Assembly (NCBI GenBank): GCA_002633085.1
Contig: NSIV01000015.1
Span: 1 to 37,462, forward strand
Source: Curvibacter sp. PD_MW3
Lineage (GTDB): Bacteria; Pseudomonadota; Gammaproteobacteria; Burkholderiales; Burkholderiaceae_C
Direction of reading: 5' to 3'
Length of the DNA: 37,462 nucleotides
Under the pieces are notes generated by a model. The model was not told the origin of the DNA and did not search any database. It saw nothing but the letters and a program-made list of their open reading frames with translations. Numbering within the stretch: position 1 is the stretch's first letter; the number at the start of each line of letters is the position of its first letter. Shown here one piece after another: positions 32,015 to 37,462 of the stretch. Position numbers and translations under genes: made by a program.

Positions 32015-34465
32015 ATGTCCGGTCATACCCCTCTGCCTGCTACCCCGATCGAATTGCCGCTGTTGCCTCTGCGCGATGTGGTGATCTTCCCCCACATGGT
32101 GATCCCGCTGTTCGTGGGACGCCCCAAGAGCATCAAGGCGCTCGAAGCCGCGATGGAGGCCGAGCGTCGCATCATGCTGGTGGCGCAGAAAGCTGCCGCC
32201 AAGGATGAGCCGCAGGTGTCCGACATGTTCGACGTCGGCTGCGTTTCCACCATCCTGCAGATGCTGAAATTGCCCGATGGCACGGTCAAGGTCCTGGTCG
32301 AAGGCCAGCAGCGCGCTCTGGTGAACAAGATTGTCGAAGGTGAGTCGCATTTCACGGCCGATGTCACGCCGGTGGAGCAGCCCGCCGAAGCCGATCCGGC
32401 TGCCGCCGCCCAGACCAGCGAAATCGAGGCATTGCGCCGCGCCGTGATGCAACAGTTTGACCAGTACGTCAAACTCAACAAGAAAATTCCGCCCGAGATT
32501 CTGACTTCTATCGCCAGCATCGATGACCCGGGCCGTCTGGCTGACACCATCGCCGCCCATCTGCCCCTCAAGCTGGACAACAAGCAGGCGGTGCTGAGTT
32601 TGTCCCAGGTGCGTGACCGTCTGGAGAATCTGTTCGAGCAGCTCGAACGAGAGGTCGACATCTTGAATGTCGACAAGAAGATCCGCGGTCGCGTCAAACG
32701 CCAGATGGAGAAGAACCAGCGCGACTTCTATCTGAACGAGCAGGTGAAGGCCATCCAGAAGGAACTGGGAGAGGGCGAAGACGGCGCCGACATCGAAGAA
32801 ATCGAGAAGAAGATCAAGGCGGCCAAGATGCCGGCCGAGGCCCGCAAGAAAGCCGATGCCGAGCTCAAGAAGCTCAAGCTGATGTCGCCCATGTCGGCCG
32901 AAGCCACCGTGGTGCGCAACTACATCGACACGCTGATCAGCCTGCCGTGGAGCAAGAAGACCAAGATCAAGCATGATCTGGCCTTGGCCGAGGAAGTGCT
33001 CAACGAAGACCACTACGGCCTGGACAAGGTCAAGGATCGCATTCTTGAGTACCTTGCTGTGCAGCAACGTGTGGACAAGGTCAAGGCGCCGATTCTTTGC
33101 CTGGTTGGCCCACCGGGTGTGGGCAAGACGTCGCTGGGGCAGTCGGTGGCCAAGGCCACGGGACGCAAGTACGTGCGCATGGCGCTGGGCGGCATGCGCG
33201 ACGAAGCCGAGATCCGCGGTCACCGCCGTACCTACATCGGCGCCATGCCGGGCAAGGTGCTGCAAAGCCTGTCCAAGGCCGGTACACGTAACCCGCTGTT
33301 CCTGCTCGACGAGATCGATAAGCTGGGCACGGATTTTCGTGGCGACCCTTCCAGCGCCCTGCTGGAGGTGCTGGACCCGGAGCAGAACAACAAGTTTGGC
33401 GACCACTATGTCGAGGTCGATTTCGACTTGAGCGACGTGATGTTTGTGGCAACCTCCAACTCCATGAACATTCCGCCAGCCCTGCTGGACCGCATGGAAG
33501 TGATTCGCCTGTCGGGTTACACCGAGGATGAGAAGGTCAACATCGCCCAGCGCTACTTGCTGCCCAAGCAGTTGAAGAACAACGGCGTCAAGGAAGCGGA
33601 ATTGCTGGTCACCGAAGACGCCCTGCGCGACATCGTGCGTTACTACACACGCGAGGCGGGTGTGCGTTCATTGGAGCGCGAGATCTCCAAGATCTGCCGC
33701 AAGGTGGTCAAGGGCTTGCAGCTCAAGAAAATGGAATCCCAGGTTATTGTCAATGCTGACAACCTCAATGATTTCCTCGGTGTGCGCAAGTTCACCTACG
33801 GCCGTGCCGAGCAGCAGAATCAGGTCGGCCAGGTGGTCGGTCTGGCGTGGACGGAAGTCGGTGGCGACCTGCTGACCATTGAAACCGCGCTGATGCCGGG
33901 CAAGGGCGTCATCACGCGTACCGGTTCGCTGGGCGATGTGATGAAGGAGTCAGTGGAAGCCGCGCGCACCGTGGTGCGCAGCCGGGCGCGTCGTCTCGGT
34001 ATTCCTGATGAGTTCTTTGAAAAGAAGGACATGCACATTCACGTGCCTGACGGCGCGACGCCGAAGGACGGCCCGAGTGCAGGTGCCGCCATGACCACAG
34101 CCATGGTGTCGGTACTCACGGGAATCCCGGTACGCGGCGATGTCGCGATGACCGGCGAGATCACGTTGCGTGGTGAGGTCACGGCCATCGGTGGCTTGAA
34201 GGAAAAACTGCTGGCCGCTTTGCGCGGGGGTATCAAGACCGTGCTGATCCCCGAGGAGAACACGAAGGATTTGCAGGAGATTCCCGAGAACGTGAAGAAC
34301 GGCTTGGAGATCGTGCCCGTCAAATGGATCGACAAGGTATTGGAGATCGCCTTGGAGCGCATGCCTACACCGTTGCCGGATGACGAGGTCACTGCCGCGG
34401 CGGTACCCGCTGCAGCACCCGCATCGGAGCCGGCAGCCGTAGCGCGGGGGTCCGTCAAACATTAA
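32015..34465 (+). CDS. lon: ATP-dependent protease La
   Basis: Hexameric AAA+ protease for damaged and short-lived regulatory proteins. 816 residues, LonA type. N-terminal substrate domain (LPLLPLRDVVIFPHMVIPLFVGR), coiled-coil middle (about 215-290), Walker A GPPGVGKT at 365-372, Walker B LFLLDEIDKLG, and the C-terminal Ser-Lys dyad Ser688 (PKDGPSAGAAM) and Lys731 (GGLKEKLLAAL), spaced 43 residues as in E. coli (679/722). The Ala/Pro-rich tail (TAAAVPAAAPASEPAAVAR) extends the protein beyond the E. coli length of 784. A sigma-32-like promoter precedes it. The stop is followed by an inverted repeat overlapping the tRNA-Gly promoter. Confidence 0.98.
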   Translation: MSGHTPLPATPIELPLLPLRDVVIFPHMVIPLFVGRPKSIKALEAAMEAERRIMLVAQKAAAKDEPQVSDMFDVGCVSTILQMLKLPDGTVKVLVEGQQRALVNKIVEGESHFTADVTPVEQPAEADPAAAAQTSEIEALRRAVMQQFDQYVKLNKKIPPEILTSIASIDDPGRLADTIAAHLPLKLDNKQAVLSLSQVRDRLENLFEQLEREVDILNVDKKIRGRVKRQMEKNQRDFYLNEQVKAIQKELGEGEDGADIEEIEKKIKAAKMPAEARKKADAELKKLKLMSPMSAEATVVRNYIDTLISLPWSKKTKIKHDLALAEEVLNEDHYGLDKVKDRILEYLAVQQRVDKVKAPILCLVGPPGVGKTSLGQSVAKATGRKYVRMALGGMRDEAEIRGHRRTYIGAMPGKVLQSLSKAGTRNPLFLLDEIDKLGTDFRGDPSSALLEVLDPEQNNKFGDHYVEVDFDLSDVMFVATSNSMNIPPALLDRMEVIRLSGYTEDEKVNIAQRYLLPKQLKNNGVKEAELLVTEDALRDIVRYYTREAGVRSLEREISKICRKVVKGLQLKKMESQVIVNADNLNDFLGVRKFTYGRAEQQNQVGQVVGLAWTEVGGDLLTIETALMPGKGVITRTGSLGDVMKESVEAARTVVRSRARRLGIPDEFFEKKDMHIHVPDGATPKDGPSAGAAMTTAMVSVLTGIPVRGDVAMTGEITLRGEVTAIGGLKEKLLAALRGGIKTVLIPEENTKDLQEIPENVKNGLEIVPVKWIDKVLEIALERMPTPLPDDEVTAAAVPAAAPASEPAAVARGSVKH

Positions 34466-34477
34466 GTCAAAATTTTT

Positions 34478-34511
34478 AGCGGTACTTTTGCAAAAGCAAA
34501 AAAATACCGCT
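34478..34511. repeat. Inverted repeat between lon and tRNA-Gly
   Basis: AGCGGTA (34478-34484) and TACCGCT (34505-34511) flank an A/T-rich interior that contains the palindrome CTTTTGCAAAAG (34485-34496). It could act as a weak lon terminator, but it overlaps the -35 and first base of the -10 of the tRNA promoter. Confidence 0.6.
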
Positions 34512-34516
34512 ATAAT
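34488..34516 (+). promoter_or_regulatory. sigma-70 promoter of tRNA-Gly (and probably tRNA-Leu-UAA)
   Basis: TTGCAA (34488-34493), 17-bp spacer, TATAAT (34511-34516, perfect -10). Initiation near 34523 leaves about 9 bases before the mature tRNA. Confidence 0.85.
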
Positions 34517-34531
34517 TTGAGTCTTGATAAC

Positions 34532-34607
34532 GCGGGAATAGCTCAGTTGGTAGAGCGCAACCTTGCCAAGGTTGAGGTCGAGAGTTCGAGACTCTTCTCC
34601 CGCTCCA
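34532..34607 (+). tRNA. tRNA-Gly (anticodon GCC)
   Basis: 76 nt with CCA. Acceptor GCGGGAA against CTCCCGC pairs at six of seven positions (A7-C66 mismatch). Anticodon stem CAACC/GGTTG encloses TTGCCAA, and the T-arm is GAGAGTTCGAGACTCTT. It reads GGC/GGU. Confidence 0.96.
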
Positions 34608-34715
34608 TTCATTGCCCCGGTGCATCGGCCTCGCAGGCGACAAGCGCTTGTTTGCAGGTTCGGTTCTGCATCGGGAGTCCCCCCGGTTTTTTGCAGGACA
34701 ATGTGGGGGCTGCAT

Positions 34716-34809
34716 GCCTCGATGGTGAAATTGGTAGACACAGCGGACTTAAAATCCGCCGCTTCCCTGCATAAGGGGCGTACCGGTTCGACCCCGGTTC
34801 GAGGCACCA
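34716..34809 (+). tRNA. tRNA-Leu (anticodon UAA)
   Basis: 94 nt with CCA. Acceptor GCCTCGA/TCGAGGC, anticodon stem GCGGA/TCCGC around CTTAAAA, long variable arm with CCCTGCATAAGGGG, T-arm CCGGTTCGACCCCGG. It reads UUA/UUG. The 108 bp before it (34608-34715) hold the palindrome CAAGCGCTTG and a T6 run after a weak GC stem, but no convincing promoter of its own, so it may be cut from the tRNA-Gly transcript. Confidence 0.97.
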
Positions 34810-34847
34810 CCAAATCATGCAGCGACGGTATACACAAAGAGTTCATC

Positions 34848-35480
34848 ATGGCCAGCTACAACGCTCCTTTTGAGATCCATGTCCATGGCCAGGTGCCATT
34901 GCGTGCGGATACGACGTTTGAGCAATTGCAGGAAGCTCTCAAGCCCTTGTGGACATACGCTGGTGCGCGATCTCTTGTAGACGGTGCGCACAGCAGCTAC
35001 GAAGAGGAGCCTGGCATCCGTTTCGATGCGCACGAACATGTGCTACAGATGTGCTGGACCGTCACTGGCGATGAAGATTTCCGTCAATCGCTCGACGAGA
35101 TGTGCATGAGCCTGAATGAGTTGTCGCAGGCCGGAGCACCGATCGAGGTGACCTTCTACGACACAGAGTTCGACGAAGAGGACGCGGAGCCGGAAGCGCA
35201 ATCGCGAGATGATTTCCTGGTGATGTTTGTCGGCCCCACACCGGCGGCCATCATGCAGGTGCAGCGTGACCTGCTGGTGCAGGACACGATCAACATGATG
35301 GAGCGCCACTTCGATGCGGCCGAGCTTGGCGGTGTGGTGGCCGAGATCGACAAGCTGTTCACGCAGCGATTCGATGCCTTGGTGAGTTCCCTGGAGTTGG
35401 GCAAGCCACCGCGCGGCTCAGGCGGCAACCATGGCGGCACGGCCCACGGTGGTGGTCGCAAGCCCAGGCATCTGCATTAA
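34848..35480 (+). CDS. Uncharacterised soluble protein with Gly/His-rich tail
   Basis: I do not recognise a named family with certainty. The 210-residue product has no signal peptide or membrane segment, so it is cytoplasmic. The N-terminal part (FEIHVHGQVPLRADTTFEQLQEALKPLWTYAGARSL) looks like an alpha/beta domain. The middle is strongly acidic (YDTEFDEEDAEPEAQSRDDF), the next part is helical (IMQVQRDLLVQDTINMMERHFD), and the tail GGNHGGTAHGGGRKPRHLH is flexible, basic and could bind metal through His. ATG 34848 is 38 bases after tRNA-Leu; the open frame reaching back through the tRNAs is not credible. Codon use matches the neighbours, so it is a resident gene. Similar proteins seem to exist in related Comamonadaceae from memory, without known function. 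Confidence 0.75.
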   Translation: MASYNAPFEIHVHGQVPLRADTTFEQLQEALKPLWTYAGARSLVDGAHSSYEEEPGIRFDAHEHVLQMCWTVTGDEDFRQSLDEMCMSLNELSQAGAPIEVTFYDTEFDEEDAEPEAQSRDDFLVMFVGPTPAAIMQVQRDLLVQDTINMMERHFDAAELGGVVAEIDKLFTQRFDALVSSLELGKPPRGSGGNHGGTAHGGGRKPRHLH

Positions 35481-35558
35481 CGACTTTAAGTACGCTGCCA
35501 ATAGTTGGCGGCGTGCTATCATTTTCGGAGTCATCCGTTCCAGAAAGGCTCCGTGAAC

Positions 35559-37316
35559 ATGGTCGCAGCAGATTCTCCTGCGCAAGCTGGTCAGAGCATG
35601 ACGCCAGACCGGCGTCAAAAAATGCGCTTGGGAGATGTGCTGCTCCAGCAACGTCTGATTTCACAGGATCAACTGCAGCAGACGCTGGATTTGCAACGCA
35701 AGACTGGCAAAAAGATGGGGCGCCTGCTGATCGAGAGTGGCGTCATTACCGAAGAAGGCCTGGCCAACGGACTGGCGCGCCAACTGCGTATTCCTTACGT
35801 CAATCTCAAGACTTTCCCGTTCAGGGCCGAACTGGTGAAGCTGTTGCCTGAGTCGGCGGCACGCCGTTTCCGGGCGCTGGTGCTGGAAGACAAGGACAAC
35901 CGCTTGCTGGTGGCCTTTGCGGATCCGCTGGACCTGTTTGCCTTCGACGAAGTCAGCCGCATGACCAAGCGCAATGTCGCCATGGCCGTGGCACCTGAAA
36001 CGCAGCTGACGCTGGCTTTCGATCGGCTGTACCGCCGCACCGAGGAGATCAGCGGCTTTGCGCGTGCAGTGGAGAAAGACCTCAGCCTCAGTGACGAAGT
36101 CGATTTCGGCGAACTGGCCAACACGGTTGGCCAGGAAGGTGCGCCCATCGTCAAATTGCTGCAGTCAATTTTTGAAGATGCAGTCCAGATTGGAGCATCG
36201 GATATCCACATCGAACCGCAAGAGACGGGCCTGCAGATCCGCGTCCGGGTGGATGGCGTGCTCCATACCCAGACTTTGGCTGAGAATCGGGTTGCAGGTC
36301 CGTTGTCGCAGCGTCTCAAGCTGATGGCGGGTATCGACATTTCGGAAAAACGCTTGCCTCAGGACGGGCGCTTCAGCGTGCGGGTGCGGGAGCAAACGAT
36401 TGACGTGCGTCTGTCCACCATGCCGACCAGCTATGGCGAGTCGGTTGTGATGCGTCTGCTCAATCAGAACAGCGTGTTGCGCCGGCTGGACAGCATCGGC
36501 ATGCCCGCGGAGATGTTGGCACGCTTCAGGGAGGTGCTGGGACGGATATCCGGCATGGTGCTGGTGACGGGGCCGACCGGGTCGGGTAAAACCACCACGC
36601 TTTACGCGGCACTGTCCGAGATCAATTCAAGTGAACTCAAGATCATCACGGTGGAAGATCCGGTGGAGTACCGTCTACCGGGAGTGACGCAGGTACAGGT
36701 CAACGAGAAAATCGACCTGTCTTTTGCCCGGGTGCTGCGCGGCACCTTGCGCCAGGACCCGGACATCATTCTGGTCGGTGAAATGCGCGATGCAGAAACC
36801 GCCGAGATCGGCCTGCGTGCCGCCATCACCGGGCATTTGGTGTTGTCTACCTTGCACACGCGCGATGCCATCAGTACGCCGTTTCGTCTGCTCGACATGG
36901 GGGTGCCGCCCTTCATGGTGGCCACCTCCTTGCAGGCCGTGATTGCGCAGCGCTTGGTGCGGGTGAATTGTGAGGTTTGCAGCGAGCAACGCGAACCCAC
37001 GGCCCAAGAACAGGCCTGGCTGGATACTATGCTGGCACCTGGTGATGCGCCCGTGAAAGCCAGGCGCGGCCTGGGCTGCTCTGCCTGCAATGGCACGGGG
37101 TATGCGGGGCGGCATGGGGTCTATGAGCTGCTTGAAATGGATGTCGCACTCACCCAAGCAGCCACCCGAGCCGACCCGGTTGCCTTCATGCAGGCGGCGC
37201 GAGCCCGCATGAAAGGGCATACGCTGTCTTTTCATGCGCTGGAACTAGTGCGCCAGGGGCGTACCTCGCTGGCAGAGGCGCTACGTGTAGGCCAAGATAT
37301 TGAAGAGCTGGAATAA
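35559..37316 (+). CDS. GspE/MshE-type secretion or pilus assembly ATPase with MshEN domain
   Basis: Hexameric motor for type II secretion or type IV pilus (MSHA-like) assembly. 585 residues. An N-terminal MshEN domain (about 23-83) shows two tandem motifs: RLGDVLLQQRLISQDQLQ..LDLQ and KMGRLLIESGVITEEGLAN.LARQ, the pattern that binds c-di-GMP in MshE. The ATPase core follows, with Walker [10 protein letters not shown] (338-346), Asp box IITVEDPVEYRL, Walker B-like DPDIILVGEMRDAETAEIGL and the His box LVLSTLHTRDA. The zinc site has Cys471, Cys474, Cys507 and Cys510. Start is uncertain between GTG 35553 and ATG 35559 (AAAGG at 35544-35548); ATG chosen. The gspF-like gene starts 5 bp after the stop. 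It does not look like the canonical PilB of this family. Confidence 0.92.
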   Translation: MVAADSPAQAGQSMTPDRRQKMRLGDVLLQQRLISQDQLQQTLDLQRKTGKKMGRLLIESGVITEEGLANGLARQLRIPYVNLKTFPFRAELVKLLPESAARRFRALVLEDKDNRLLVAFADPLDLFAFDEVSRMTKRNVAMAVAPETQLTLAFDRLYRRTEEISGFARAVEKDLSLSDEVDFGELANTVGQEGAPIVKLLQSIFEDAVQIGASDIHIEPQETGLQIRVRVDGVLHTQTLAENRVAGPLSQRLKLMAGIDISEKRLPQDGRFSVRVREQTIDVRLSTMPTSYGESVVMRLLNQNSVLRRLDSIGMPAEMLARFREVLGRISGMVLVTGPTGSGKTTTLYAALSEINSSELKIITVEDPVEYRLPGVTQVQVNEKIDLSFARVLRGTLRQDPDIILVGEMRDAETAEIGLRAAITGHLVLSTLHTRDAISTPFRLLDMGVPPFMVATSLQAVIAQRLVRVNCEVCSEQREPTAQEQAWLDTMLAPGDAPVKARRGLGCSACNGTGYAGRHGVYELLEMDVALTQAATRADPVAFMQAARARMKGHTLSFHALELVRQGRTSLAEALRVGQDIEELE

Positions 37317-37321
37317 GCGTC

Positions 37322-37409
37322 ATGGCCGTATTCGCTTGGCAAGGGCGCAATGCCCGGGGTGAGCTGGTCAAGGGCAGCATGGATGCCGTGACCGAAGCGT
37401 CCGTGGCGA
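37322..37409 (+). pseudogene. GspF/PilC-type inner-membrane protein gene, interrupted after about 30 codons
   Basis: The product starts MAVFAWQGRNARGELVKGSM, the standard opening of the GspF/PilC/MshG family (inner-membrane platform of type II secretion and type IV pili), and continues DAVTEASVAR. Family members then read on toward a Leu-rich segment and a first membrane helix. Here the next codons are VSRILCKRGER and a TAA stop at 37445-37447. The loss of similarity coincides with a sequence that looks like an insertion-sequence terminus at about 37410. The rest of the gene, if present, lies outside the window. Loss of this platform protein would disable the machine served by the upstream ATPase unless a second copy exists elsewhere. 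Confidence 0.6.
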
Positions 37410-37462
37410 GGGTGTCCCGAATTTTGTGTAAACGGGGCGAGCGTTAATTCTTGGGCATTCTC
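37410..37462 (+). mobile_element. Probable left end of an insertion sequence (IS256/Mutator-like terminus), partial
   Basis: From about 37410 the sequence reads GGGTGTCCCGAATTTTGTGT followed by AAACGGGG. A terminal GG, a CCGAATTTTGTGTAAA core and a break in the host reading frame resemble the inverted-repeat ends of IS256-family elements as I remember them. No transposase is visible because the window ends 53 bases later; a contig break at a repeated element would also explain the position of the window edge. Confidence 0.45.

Noticed and set aside
31919..33406. A 495-codon minus-strand frame opposite lon
   Set aside because: Antisense to the intact Lon coding sequence and without recognisable domains.
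34563..34847. N-terminal extension of the uncharacterised protein reading through tRNA-Gly and tRNA-Leu
   Set aside because: The extension is translated tRNA sequence; ATG 34848 is the first sensible start.

Overview
The window reads as chromosomal DNA of a GC-rich betaproteobacterium, most likely Burkholderiales, family Comamonadaceae (Rhodoferax/Polaromonas/Acidovorax-like). The evidence is the gene order TPR-cysS-alkA-accA-tilS-lysC-tRNA-Ser, the tig-clpP-clpX-lon-tRNA-Gly-tRNA-Leu block, the hpnCDE set, and short dispersed repeats of types I associate with this family. Genes are tightly packed, and no gene-free stretch exceeds about 160 bases. The left edge cuts a TPR-protein gene. The right edge lies inside what looks like the end of an insertion sequence that interrupts a gspF/pilC-type gene.

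Layout. 1-6486: housekeeping genes (TPR lipoprotein-like/secreted protein, cysS, a short AlkA-type glycosylase, accA, tilS, lysC, tRNA-Ser-GCU and its terminator). cysS carries a conspicuous AT-rich internal segment. 6524-8059: a membrane diguanylate cyclase and the heat-shock RNA-binding protein Hsp15. 8060-16201: an apparently coherent accessory unit. It consists of a PAS/AAA+/Fis sigma-54 activator, an array of three TGTATTAA half-sites, a well-matched -24/-12 promoter, a branched-chain-amino-acid-type (HAAT) ABC transporter (binding protein, two ATPases, two permeases), an alpha/beta hydrolase and a glutathione-S-transferase-like protein. Its substrate cannot be read from the sequence. A 138-bp imperfect palindrome separates the binding-protein gene from the rest of the transporter.

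16278-23702: hemH, divergent from a HAD hydrolase gene with only 19 bp between the start codons; then on the minus strand hpnC-hpnD-hpnE (squalene synthesis via hydroxysqualene) followed at 16 bp by a penicillin-acylase-family hydrolase. 23703-28254: an RND efflux pair (lipoprotein adaptor plus inner-membrane pump) behind a strong sigma-70 promoter overlapped by a TetR-type operator; no regulator or outer-membrane channel is nearby. 28258-34809: tRNA-Leu-UAG and the protein quality-control block tig-clpP-clpX-lon with heat-shock (sigma-32) promoter candidates before clpP and lon, then tRNA-Gly-GCC and tRNA-Leu-UAA. 34848-37462: an unrecognised small protein, a GspE/MshE-type ATPase with an N-terminal MshEN (c-di-GMP-binding type) domain, and the broken gspF-like gene.

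Most of the window is ordinary. The observations most worth following are: a 17-bp GCTATC...GTAGC element present five times, four of them inside open reading frames; the AT-rich patch in cysS; the sigma-54 transporter/hydrolase/GST unit; a conserved internal start in lysC; a terminator that also encodes a sigma-32 promoter between tig and clpP; and the interrupted gspF gene.
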